Assembly: GCA_003213615.1 (NCBI GenBank)
Contig: QCMQ01000001.1
Span: 1 to 64,000 of the forward strand
DNA: 64,000 nt
Source of the DNA: Pelagibacteraceae bacterium AG-422-D23
GTDB taxonomy: Bacteria > Pseudomonadota > Alphaproteobacteria > Pelagibacterales > Pelagibacteraceae
Direction: 5' to 3'
Shown: in pieces, positions 9,134 to 17,207 of the stretch
Layout: each line of letters opens with the position of its first letter
Numbering within the stretch: the first letter of the stretch is position 1
Notes under the pieces: generated by a model
The model's database searches: none
Seen by the model: only the letters and a program-made list of their open reading frames with translations
What the model was told of the DNA's origin: nothing
Made by a program: the position numbers and the translations under genes

Positions 9134-12100
9134 TTATAATTTTGTTGGCATTGGTTTGTTGCTATCAATATTATACTTCTTCATTGCATCTTTTGCATGT
9201 TTGGAGGTAATAAGCTGTTCTTTTGCTAAAATACTTAAGCCGTAAGCAACCAAATGTTCTTTATCTACCTCAAAAAATTTTCTTAAATTTTTTCTTGTAT
9301 CACTTCTTCCAAAACCATCCGCTCCTAATGAATAAAAACTTTTATTAGTATAAGGTCTGATCTGATCTGAATTCATTCTCATATAGTCTGATGCAGCCAT
9401 AATTGGGCCCTCTGTTTTGCCTAAGCATTGTTCAACATAAGATTTTTTAGGTTCTTTGTCTGGATTTAATAGATTATACCTTTCTGCTTCCATTCCATTT
9501 TTTCTTAATTCATTAAAACTTGTTACACTCCATATTTCACTGTCAATTTGGTAATCATTTTGTAAAATCTCTGCGGCAGACATCATTTCCCTTAAGATTG
9601 TTCCTGATCCTAAAAGTTGGATTTTAGTTTTTTTGTATTTGTTAAACTCTTTTATTTTATACATGCCCTTTAGAATGCCTTCCTCACAATTTTTATCTTT
9701 TGGCATTTCTGGATGTGAGTAATTTTCATTCATTGTTGTAATATAATAAAATACATTCTCATTTTTCTCATGCATTCTTCTTAAACCTTCTCGAAAAATT
9801 ACTGCTAATTCATAATGAAATGTAGGATCATAAGTTACACAATTTGGAATAGTTGAAGCAATTAAATGACTATGCCCATCTTGATGTTGCAAGCCTTCTC
9901 CAGCTAATGTTGTTCTTCCAGCTGTTGCACCTACCAAAAATCCTCTAGCCTGACTATCCCCAGCTGCCCAAGCTAAATCTCCTATCCTTTGGAAACCAAA
10001 CATTGAATAAAAAATATAAATTGGGATCATTTCGATATCATGATTGGTATATGCAGTGGCAGCAGCAATCCATGAAGACATAGCACCAGCTTCATTAATA
10101 CCTTCCTCTAAAACTTGGCCACTTTTATCTTCTCTATAAGAACTTAATTGAGCTGCATCCTCGGGTTCATATTTTTGCCCCTCATGTGCATAAATTCCAA
10201 TTTTTTGAAAAAAACCTTCCATACCAAAAGTTCTGGCTTCATCAGGAATAATTGGAACTAATCTGGGAGATATATTTTTATCTCTTAATAAATTAGTTAA
10301 CATTCTCACAAGTGCCATAGTAGTGGACATTTCTTTTTCACCCGTCGATACTTTCATAAAATCAAAAATATCTTTGGTTGGTGCTTTTATTGGTTTTGCA
10401 AAAGTAGATCGCTCAGGTAAAAATCCGCCTAATTTAATTCTTCTTTCTTTGATGTATTTTATTTCTGGTGACTTTTCATCAGGCCTAAAATATTCAATAT
10501 TTCTTACCTGTTCATCTGTTAATGGGACATCAAATCGATCCCTATAATACATCAAATCATCAACATCTAATTTTTTAGTTTGGTGAGTAGTATTTACACT
10601 TTCACCAGATTTTCCCATACCATAACCTTTAATAGTTTTAGCGATAATTACTGTTGGACTTCCTTTATTTTTAGTTGCTTTATCATATGCAGCAAAAACT
10701 TTATGAGGATCATGTCCACCTCTATTGAGCCGCCATATATCTTTATCAGACATGCTTGAAACTAATTCTAATGTTTCTGGAGATTTTCCAAAAAACTTTT
10801 CTCTTACATAAGCACCGTCTCTTGCCTTCATTGCTTGATACTCGCCATCTACGGTCTCATTCATAATTTTTACTAAATGACCAGTTTTATCATTGGCTAT
10901 CAATGAGTCCCAATATGATCCCCAAATAACCTTTATTACATTCCACCCAGCTCCTCTGAAACTGCCTTCAAGTTCTTGAATAATTTTTCCATTACCTCTA
11001 ACTGGACCATCCAGTCTTTGAAGATTGCAATTAACTACAAAAATTAAATTATCTAAATTTTCTCTTGCAGCCAGACCAATTGCTCCCATCGACTCTGGCT
11101 CATCCATTTCTCCATCACCTAAAAAAGCCCATACTTTTCTTCCTTCATCTTCAATCAAACCTCTATTGATTAAATATTTCATATACCTAGCTTGATATAT
11201 AGCAAGCATGGGACCTAACCCCATAGATACTGTGGGAAATTGCCAAAATTTTGGCATTAACCAAGGGTGTGGATATGACGATAAACCTCCAGATTTTACC
11301 TCTTGTCTAAAACTATCTAATTGTTTTTCATTTAATCTACCTTCTAAAAATGCCCTTGCATACATTCCTGGAGCACTATGTCCTTGAAAATAAATTAAAT
11401 CTCCACCAAATTTATTATTTTTTGCTCTCCAAAAATGGTTCATACCAACATCATATAATGTTGCAGCAGATGCAAATGTACCAATATGTCCACCAAGCTC
11501 AGGGTATTTTTTATTTGCTCTAACTACCATTGCTGCTGCATTCCATCTAATTAAAGATCTAATCCTTCTTTCAATATTTTGATCGCCACTAGACTTTACT
11601 TCAGCCTCAGGAGGTATTGTATTAATGTATGGAGTACTTTGAGTATAAGGAATATTTGCTCCTTCACGATAAGCTTTATTTATTAATTCTTTAATTAAAA
11701 AGTGGGCTCTTTGATTTCCATCTTTGGAAATTACCGCAGATAATGACTCTAACCAATCTTGGGTTTCAAGTGGATCAATATCAGAACTGTTAACGACTTG
11801 AATTGTAGATTGTTTTTTCTCTACTACTGGTTCACTAATAATTTTTTTTTCCTCTTTTTTTTCAGCCATTCTTTCTTCAGCTTGTTTAATTATATTTTCT
11901 GTATCTTTTGGAAGAGCGCTTTTTGATGATGAAGTAAGATTAAGGAGTAAATCCCCCTTAGAAACTTTATCACCAACTTTAACTGCTACACTATCTATTT
12001 TTCCAGCTAATGTAGATGGAATTTCAACACTAGATTTATCACTCTCAATTGTAACAATTGGGTCGTTTTCCTTGATAGCGTCTCCAGGCTTCACGAGTAT

Positions 12101-12160
12101 TTCGATGACTTCAACGTTCTCAAAATCACCTATGTCAGGAACAAGTAGTTTTTCGGTCAT
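9134..12160 (-). CDS. aceE: Pyruvate dehydrogenase E1 (homodimeric type) with N-terminal lipoyl domain
   Basis: Decarboxylates pyruvate with thiamine diphosphate and passes the acetyl group to lipoamide. 1008 aa, roughly 120 longer than the usual AceE of about 890 aa. The extra length is a complete lipoyl domain at residues 4-78 (VPDIGDFENVEVIEILV, lipoyl-lysine 42 in ESDKSSVE), followed by a charged linker to about 130. The E1 body then begins (DPLETQDWLESLSAVI). The ThDP motif GDGEMDEPESMG starts near residue 346, with the paired Asn region near 372. The lipoyl domain is very similar to that of the adjacent aceF, suggesting internal duplication. First gene of aceE-aceF-EamA. Confidence 0.96.
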   Translation of the reverse strand: MTEKLLVPDIGDFENVEVIEILVKPGDAIKENDPIVTIESDKSSVEIPSTLAGKIDSVAVKVGDKVSKGDLLLNLTSSSKSALPKDTENIIKQAEERMAEKKEEKKIISEPVVEKKQSTIQVVNSSDIDPLETQDWLESLSAVISKDGNQRAHFLIKELINKAYREGANIPYTQSTPYINTIPPEAEVKSSGDQNIERRIRSLIRWNAAAMVVRANKKYPELGGHIGTFASAATLYDVGMNHFWRAKNNKFGGDLIYFQGHSAPGMYARAFLEGRLNEKQLDSFRQEVKSGGLSSYPHPWLMPKFWQFPTVSMGLGPMLAIYQARYMKYLINRGLIEDEGRKVWAFLGDGEMDEPESMGAIGLAARENLDNLIFVVNCNLQRLDGPVRGNGKIIQELEGSFRGAGWNVIKVIWGSYWDSLIANDKTGHLVKIMNETVDGEYQAMKARDGAYVREKFFGKSPETLELVSSMSDKDIWRLNRGGHDPHKVFAAYDKATKNKGSPTVIIAKTIKGYGMGKSGESVNTTHQTKKLDVDDLMYYRDRFDVPLTDEQVRNIEYFRPDEKSPEIKYIKERRIKLGGFLPERSTFAKPIKAPTKDIFDFMKVSTGEKEMSTTMALVRMLTNLLRDKNISPRLVPIIPDEARTFGMEGFFQKIGIYAHEGQKYEPEDAAQLSSYREDKSGQVLEEGINEAGAMSSWIAAATAYTNHDIEMIPIYIFYSMFGFQRIGDLAWAAGDSQARGFLVGATAGRTTLAGEGLQHQDGHSHLIASTIPNCVTYDPTFHYELAVIFREGLRRMHEKNENVFYYITTMNENYSHPEMPKDKNCEEGILKGMYKIKEFNKYKKTKIQLLGSGTILREMMSAAEILQNDYQIDSEIWSVTSFNELRKNGMEAERYNLLNPDKEPKKSYVEQCLGKTEGPIMAASDYMRMNSDQIRPYTNKSFYSLGADGFGRSDTRKNLRKFFEVDKEHLVAYGLSILAKEQLITSKHAKDAMKKYNIDSNKPMPTKL

Positions 12161-12316
12161 TATTTAAAGAGGCTTATACACCCAAATAAATTATATTTTT
12201 AAGTTATTTTATCACATTAATTAATCTTTTTATGCAAAGCTGTATTTTAATTGGACAAAATTTGTTAATAAAACCTAAAATATAGTGACTTTTAAATATT
12301 TAATACAATAATTAAA

Positions 12317-12393
12317 GGACCGCTGGCCAAATTGGATAAGGCGCTCGGCTACGAACCGGGAGATTCCAGATTCGAGTTCTGGGCGGTCCACCA
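12317..12393 (+). tRNA. tRNA-Arg (anticodon ACG)
   Basis: A 77-nt cloverleaf: acceptor GGACCGC (12317-12323) pairs with GCGGTCC (12383-12389), discriminator A, and encoded CCA at 12391-12393. The anticodon stem CTCGG/CCGGG encloses loop CTACGAA with ACG at 12351-12353; the T loop is TTCGAGT. ACG (wobble A to inosine) reads CGU/CGC/CGA. A possible -10 box TATAGT lies at 12281-12286. A coding gene begins only 8 nt after the CCA on the same strand. Confidence 0.95.
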
Positions 12394-12401
12394 AAAATAG
12401 T

Positions 12402-13145
12402 ATGAACAATAATCTTATAATATATGTAATTAATTTAAAAAGGGACAGTGAAAGATTAAGAAATATTACAAATGAGTTGAAAAAACAAAATATAATTAAT
12501 TTTGAATTAGTAGAAGCTATAGATTCTAAAAAAATTAGCGACAATGATATTAATCGATCCGTATCAAAAAATAATAAATTTATAAATCCCCAAAATACTA
12601 ATATGAATAAAGAAGAAATTTGCTGTTCATTAAGTCACTTAAAAGCATACAAAAAATTTATCGAGTCCAAATTCGATTATGCTCTAATATTGGAAGATGA
12701 TGCAGTTTTTTTAGATAATTTTACTGAAAATTTAAAAAAATTTATACTCAAAAGCTTTACTCATGATAAACAAATTATTTTTTTAAGTGAACTTTGGGAG
12801 TTTTTTAAAAAACCAATAAATAAACAAAATAATTATGAAATTGTTAATGTAGCAAACGCAGTTTATGCTCATTCATACGTTATCAACAAAAAAGCTGCGA
12901 TATCAATTTCCTCTTTAAATTATCCTGTGAAAACTATTGCAGATAATTTTGTTGTTTTTAAAATATATTGTGGGGTCAAATTATTGGGATTAAATCCATT
13001 CTTATTAAAACAAGATAAAAATAGATTTGATTCTACAATACCAGTAGGTAATAAAATGGAAAAAAAATTTTTATTTAGGAGATCTCTTTATAGACTTATT
13101 AACAAAATATTTAGATTATTGGGCCTATTCAATAGTCATAAATAA
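12402..13145 (+). CDS. Glycosyltransferase family 25 (LPS-type) protein
   Basis: 247 aa. The N terminus YVINLKRDSERLRNI is the classic start of family-25 glycosyltransferases, and LILEDDAVF with the acidic triad lies near residue 97. The C-terminal part includes the AYVHSYVI-like region (AVYAHSYVINKKAAI). Members transfer hexoses in lipooligosaccharide or O-antigen synthesis at the cytoplasmic membrane. The acceptor is unknown. The ATG is 8 nt after the tRNA-Arg CCA with no Shine-Dalgarno, so the mRNA is probably released by tRNA 3' processing and is nearly leaderless. It is very AT-rich and stands alone, away from other surface-sugar genes. Confidence 0.87.
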   Translation: MNNNLIIYVINLKRDSERLRNITNELKKQNIINFELVEAIDSKKISDNDINRSVSKNNKFINPQNTNMNKEEICCSLSHLKAYKKFIESKFDYALILEDDAVFLDNFTENLKKFILKSFTHDKQIIFLSELWEFFKKPINKQNNYEIVNVANAVYAHSYVINKKAAISISSLNYPVKTIADNFVVFKIYCGVKLLGLNPFLLKQDKNRFDSTIPVGNKMEKKFLFRRSLYRLINKIFRLLGLFNSHK

Positions 13146-13192
13146 ATCTTAATTTTTTATATATAATAAACAATTATTATTTATAATTAGAT

Positions 13193-13291
13193 ATGATTAA
13201 AAATTTAATAAAACTTTCTGTTGAAAAATCTGTAATAATATTTTTTATTTTGATTTTTATTTTTATATTAACTTTAACAATTATATTTTGA
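13193..13291 (+). CDS. Possible 32-aa membrane peptide
   Basis: ATG 13193 to TGA 13291 encodes 32 residues: a short polar, basic start (MIKNLIKLSVEKS) followed by about 18 purely hydrophobic Ile/Phe/Leu residues, like a single transmembrane helix. It lies in the spacer between the glycosyltransferase and the thioesterase and ends 4 nt before the thioesterase GTG, so coupling is possible. No recognisable family and no clear ribosome binding site. In DNA this rich in T, a hydrophobic ORF of this size can arise by chance. Confidence 0.25.
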   Translation: MIKNLIKLSVEKSVIIFFILIFIFILTLTIIF

Positions 13292-13295
13292 TTTT

Positions 13296-13721
13296 GTGAG
13301 CAATGAATTTGAACAAATAAGTCTAAAGCCTGGATTCATGAAACACAATGGAGGCGTGTTGTTTAGAAATGTTTCTGAAAATGAATATCAATTTAAATCT
13401 ACCATAAATGAAAATCATTTAAATGCAGCTGGAATAACTCATGGAGGATATTTGTCTGCATTAATAGATGCTGGAGCAGGAACTGCAGCTCATAGAGCTG
13501 CAGATAATGCACCCTGTGTAACTATTTCTTTAGATATAAAATTTATAGGTGCTTCAAAAATTAGAGATGAGATTATTGGCCATGCAAAAATTTTAAAAAA
13601 AACAAATACTCTTATCTTTTTATTTTGTGAGCTTAAATGTAATGACAAAATTATAACTTCTGCATCTGGGGTATGGAAAATTTTAAAAATAAAGCCCTCT
13701 AATTTAGGACCTGGTGGGTAA
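13296..13721 (+). CDS. PaaI-type hot-dog acyl-CoA thioesterase
   Basis: 141 aa, hot-dog fold. The segment HLNAAGITHGGYLSALID (residues about 41-58) matches the PaaI/YbgC-like signature with HGG and the catalytic Asp on the central helix. The following TISLDIKFIGAS strand is typical. Such enzymes hydrolyse acyl- or aryl-CoA thioesters in the cytoplasm; the substrate is not predictable. It starts with GTG at 13296; no in-frame ATG lies closer to a family-like N terminus until residue 15. It converges on the TRAP permease gene with only 2 nt between stops. Confidence 0.85.
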   Translation: MSNEFEQISLKPGFMKHNGGVLFRNVSENEYQFKSTINENHLNAAGITHGGYLSALIDAGAGTAAHRAADNAPCVTISLDIKFIGASKIRDEIIGHAKILKKTNTLIFLFCELKCNDKIITSASGVWKILKIKPSNLGPGG

Positions 13722-13723
13722 TT

Positions 13724-16045
13724 CTAACTTTTTCTCCTTGAGTTAAGATAACCAAATATCGATAGCAATAATAATGCCAAAGGATAAACAATATTTTTTG
13801 ATGGTCTATCCGAATTTTCAATTTTAAATTCACTTATATAGTCTCCCATTTCAAAACCACTTTTTTTTGCTTCTCCATTCCATTTCAAATTATCAACAAC
13901 AAATTTATCATCTTGTTTCAATATTGTAATTCCATAGTCCTCTAAAGTAAATTTATCCTCAAAAGTATTTTTTGATATCACAAATAACTTATATCTTTCT
14001 CCATATAAACTAGGTCTTGTTATTTTAATTTGAACTTCTTTTGTTGAGTCTAATTTTATTGAATTAATTTTATTAATATCTTGATAATTATATTTTGGAT
14101 AAAATTTGTTCAAAACAAAGTCGGGTGATAAGAAAGAAATAGAAATAATTAAAAAAATAATTATTTCATACCATTTAAGTTTATTAATAAACCAGCCTTG
14201 AGTGGCTGAGGTAAATACTAAAATACCAATTAAAGAAGTTATAATTACAATTAATCCATGCCAAATATTTTCAATACCAATAAGTAAAAGTTCATGGTTA
14301 AATAAGAATACAATCGGCAAAATTCCTGTTCTTAAACTATACCAAAAAGCTTGCACTCCTGTTTTTAAAGGATCTCCACCTGATATTCCTGCGGCTGCAT
14401 AAGAGGCGAGTCCTACAGGGGGCGTTACATCAGCCATTAATCCAAAATAGAAGACAAATAAATGAACTGCTATTAACGGAAAAATAAAACCTGAGGCATT
14501 CCCAACATCCACTAAAACAGTTGCCATTAAAGAAGCAACAACAACATAATTTGCCGTTGTTGGCAAACCCATTCCTAAAAGTAAACACAAAATTATTGTT
14601 AAAAATAATAAAATAGTAACGTTATCTTTAGCTATAGATTCTATAACTATTATTAAATTTGTGCTTAAACCTGTAGATCCAACTGCACCAACTATAATTC
14701 CTGCGGTTGCAATCGCTATACCAACAGCAACCATATTAAGAGCACCTTTTTCAAAACCAACTATAGTTTGATTAAACCATTCTTTAAGAGCATCCTTTTT
14801 AATATCGTTTTTAATTAATAAATTAATTAGATTTACTAAAACCAAAGTAATCGTTGCGTAAAAAATTGAGTATGAAGCTGTAAATCTTAAGTAAACCAAA
14901 GTGTAAATTAAAACAAATATAGGTATTAAGAAATGTAAACCAGACAAAAATGTTTTTTTTAAATGAGGAACATCTGCATCATCCATCCCCTTAAGGTTCA
15001 ATTTTAAAGCTTCTAAATGTGAAATATAGAATAATGCTATATAAGAAATAATTGCTGGCAAGAAAGCATGCTTAACTATCTCAAAGTAAGTTACACCAAT
15101 AAAACTTGCCATCACAAATGCTGCTGCTCCCATAACAGGTGGCATAATCTGACCATTTACAGAGGAAGAAACCTCAATAGCTCCAGCTTTTTCCTTTGAA
15201 AAACCAGTTTTTTTCATAATTGGGATTGTAAATGTTCCAGTAGTAACTGTATTTGCAATTGAAGAGCCAGAAATTAATCCAGTCATACCTGATCCTAATA
15301 TTGCTGCCTTTGCAGGTCCTCCTCGCATTTTTCCAACCATTGCAAAAGCAAGATCTAAAAAATATTTTCCGCCACCAGCTGTTTCAAGCAAAGCACCAAA
15401 TAAAACAAATAAGAAAATAAAATCTACTGAAACCCCAATCGGAATTCCAAAAATTGCTTCTTGATCAAGCCACTGAAATCCTACAAGTCTATTTAAAGAT
15501 AAACCACCATGTGAAATTATTTCTGGCGCATACCTTCCAAAATATGAAAACAACAAAAAACAACTAGCAATAATTACCAAAGGTAAACCAATTGCTCTTC
15601 TAGTAGCCTCTAAAAGAATTAAAATTCCACAGCTACCTAAAATCAATTCTAATGGAAAATTAAATGTTTCTGTTATCCTTAGATTTAAAAGAACACCTCC
15701 TCTTTCAACTAACTGATCATAAAAAAAATAAATATATAGACACGATATCGCTCCTACAAAACTGATCAAAACATCAAAAAACGAAATTTTCTTACCCTTT
15801 GATATTGGGTAAATTAAAAAAGCTAAAGTTAAAGCAAAACCTAAATGAATTGCTCTTGCTGGCAATCCCTTAAACATTCCAAAATTTAACATAAATGGAA
15901 ATGGCGAAGCATACCACAGTTGAAATAAAGACCAAATAATTGCAATAGCTGAAATAATTTTTAAATGAAAGCCTGTGATATTTCTAGTTGGTGATAAGTC
16001 TTCACTTATTTTTTTTTTTATTTTGCTGCTGATTGAATCGCTCAT
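13724..16045 (-). CDS. TRAP transporter fused 4TM/12TM permease (TAXI type, with C-terminal DUF3394-like domain)
   Basis: 773 aa. Combines the small (DctQ-like) and large (DctM-like) membrane subunits in one chain, as in TAXI TRAP systems that import organic acids with a sodium gradient. The first ~180 residues hold the DctQ-like helices; the DctM-like part contains GSGMTGLISGSSIANTVTTG and PPVMGAAAFVMASF, typical of the family. After the last helices, about 110 residues form a soluble stretch (LKQDDKFVVDNLKWNGEAKKSGFEMGD) matching the DUF3394 tail, ending in one more hydrophobic helix. It follows its binding-protein gene, separated by a strong hairpin. Confidence 0.93.
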   Translation of the reverse strand: MSDSISSKIKKKISEDLSPTRNITGFHLKIISAIAIIWSLFQLWYASPFPFMLNFGMFKGLPARAIHLGFALTLAFLIYPISKGKKISFFDVLISFVGAISCLYIYFFYDQLVERGGVLLNLRITETFNFPLELILGSCGILILLEATRRAIGLPLVIIASCFLLFSYFGRYAPEIISHGGLSLNRLVGFQWLDQEAIFGIPIGVSVDFIFLFVLFGALLETAGGGKYFLDLAFAMVGKMRGGPAKAAILGSGMTGLISGSSIANTVTTGTFTIPIMKKTGFSKEKAGAIEVSSSVNGQIMPPVMGAAAFVMASFIGVTYFEIVKHAFLPAIISYIALFYISHLEALKLNLKGMDDADVPHLKKTFLSGLHFLIPIFVLIYTLVYLRFTASYSIFYATITLVLVNLINLLIKNDIKKDALKEWFNQTIVGFEKGALNMVAVGIAIATAGIIVGAVGSTGLSTNLIIVIESIAKDNVTILLFLTIILCLLLGMGLPTTANYVVVASLMATVLVDVGNASGFIFPLIAVHLFVFYFGLMADVTPPVGLASYAAAGISGGDPLKTGVQAFWYSLRTGILPIVFLFNHELLLIGIENIWHGLIVIITSLIGILVFTSATQGWFINKLKWYEIIIFLIISISFLSPDFVLNKFYPKYNYQDINKINSIKLDSTKEVQIKITRPSLYGERYKLFVISKNTFEDKFTLEDYGITILKQDDKFVVDNLKWNGEAKKSGFEMGDYISEFKIENSDRPSKNIVYPLALLLLSIFGYLNSRRKS

Positions 16046-16063
16046 TAAATTTATTCATACCAT

Positions 16064-16100
16064 AAAAAAAAGGCCCGGTAAAAATTACCAGGCCTTTTTT
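16064..16100. terminator. Intrinsic terminator hairpin between TAXI binding protein and permease
   Basis: Arms AAAAAAGGCC-C-GGTAA and TTACC-A-GGCCTTTTTT pair over 15 bp with one internal mismatch and a 3-nt loop. On the - strand the stem is followed by a T run (16070-16064). It lies after the binding-protein stop (16118) and only 18 nt before the permease ATG (16045). That leaves little room for a separate promoter, so the permease is probably made by read-through, giving an excess of binding protein. Symmetric and U-flanked in both directions. Confidence 0.85.
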
Positions 16101-16117
16101 AATTAATAAAAATTGGA

Positions 16118-17122
16118 TTACATTAACCCAGCTTCTTTATAATATTTTATTGCACCTGGATGTAATGGAGCAGATAAACCATCTTTAATCATGTTTTTCT
16201 TCTCTAAAAATCCAAAAGCAGGATGTTGTTTTTTGAAATCATCAAAATTTTCCATCACAGCTTTAACAACCAAATATACAAGTTCTTCAGAAACATCTGC
16301 AGAAGTTACTACAGTTGCTTTTACACCGAAAGTTGTTGCATCCTTTTTCTGTTTTGTATAAGTGCCTTTAGGAATTACAGCTTGAGCATAATAATCTGCA
16401 CCATCAATTAAACCTTGAACTTCTGGTCCAGTTAAATTGATTGGTGATGCTTTTGCTGCACACGTTGCTGCTTGTTCCATGGCACCGTTTGGAAATCCAA
16501 CTGAATAACCAAATGCATCTATTTTTCCGTCACATAGAGCCTTAACTTGTTCAGAAGATGTAAGTTCGGTTGTAGATTTAAAGAAACTATTATCAACACC
16601 CATTGCTTTCATTAACTCTTCCATGGTACCTCTTTGTCCCGAACCAGGATTACCAATGTTAACAACTTTTCCTTCTAAATCAGCAAAATCTTTAATCTTT
16701 GCTTTTTTTCTTGCCCAAATTTGAAAAGGCTCGTTGTGAACTGAAAATACAGCTCTTAAATTGCTAAATTGTTTTCCTTCCCATTTGCTTGAACCATTTA
16801 CAGCATGGTACTGCCAGTCTGATTGCGCAACTCCAAATTGGAATTCTCCAGCTGCTATCTGACCGATATTATAGTTAGATCCACCAGTTGATGGAGCGGT
16901 ACATCTATAAGCTTTTGCTGTACCTTTTTTTCTACCATGTTCAGCACTGATTGCTGACTTATGAAGCATTTTACATATAGCATTTCCTGTTTGGAAATAT
17001 ACTCCAGTAGGTCCGCCTGTTCCTATCGTAAAGAACTCAGCTGATTTAGCAACAGTTGTCAAAGACAGTGATGCAAATAAAATCAGTAAAGCACTTGATA
17101 GAGATGTGATTATTTTTTTCAT
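16118..17122 (-). CDS. TAXI-family TRAP transporter solute-binding protein
   Basis: 334 aa periplasmic protein. Cleavable signal peptide of about 27 residues (MKKIITSLSSALLILFAS... ending near AKSAEF). The mature start FFTIGTGGPTGVYFQTGN is the diagnostic opening of TAXI binding proteins. The body includes FAVAQSDWQ-like (FGVAQSDWQYHAV) and NIGNPGSGQRGTMEELM, also standard. It delivers an organic acid (glutamate or a dicarboxylate are known examples; the ligand here is unknown) to the fused permease. A good ribosome binding site (GAGGGG, about 6 nt before ATG) and first place in the operon fit high expression, as expected for binding proteins of SAR11-like cells. Confidence 0.94.
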   Translation of the reverse strand: MKKIITSLSSALLILFASLSLTTVAKSAEFFTIGTGGPTGVYFQTGNAICKMLHKSAISAEHGRKKGTAKAYRCTAPSTGGSNYNIGQIAAGEFQFGVAQSDWQYHAVNGSSKWEGKQFSNLRAVFSVHNEPFQIWARKKAKIKDFADLEGKVVNIGNPGSGQRGTMEELMKAMGVDNSFFKSTTELTSSEQVKALCDGKIDAFGYSVGFPNGAMEQAATCAAKASPINLTGPEVQGLIDGADYYAQAVIPKGTYTKQKKDATTFGVKATVVTSADVSEELVYLVVKAVMENFDDFKKQHPAFGFLEKKNMIKDGLSAPLHPGAIKYYKEAGLM

Positions 17123-17174
17123 TATTTTCCCCTCTATGTTTTTTTTGTCGTTATTTTTATAATTTTATTTTAAC

Positions 17175-17207
17175 AAAAAATAATCACAAGTGTATAGAGT
17201 GATTTTA
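17175..17207 (-). terminator. Intrinsic terminator after the aminotransferase pseudogene
   Basis: On the - strand, AATCAC (17204-17199) and GTGATT (17187-17182) pair around an 11-nt loop, followed by A and six T (17180-17175). It begins at the aminotransferase stop codon and separates that unit from the TAXI binding-protein gene. It would end the acetoacetyl-CoA synthetase/aminotransferase transcript. The stem is short, so efficiency is uncertain. Confidence 0.6.

Noticed and set aside
12275..12544. 89-codon - strand open frame across tRNA-Arg
   Set aside because: Covers a clear tRNA and the start of the glycosyltransferase gene on the other strand.
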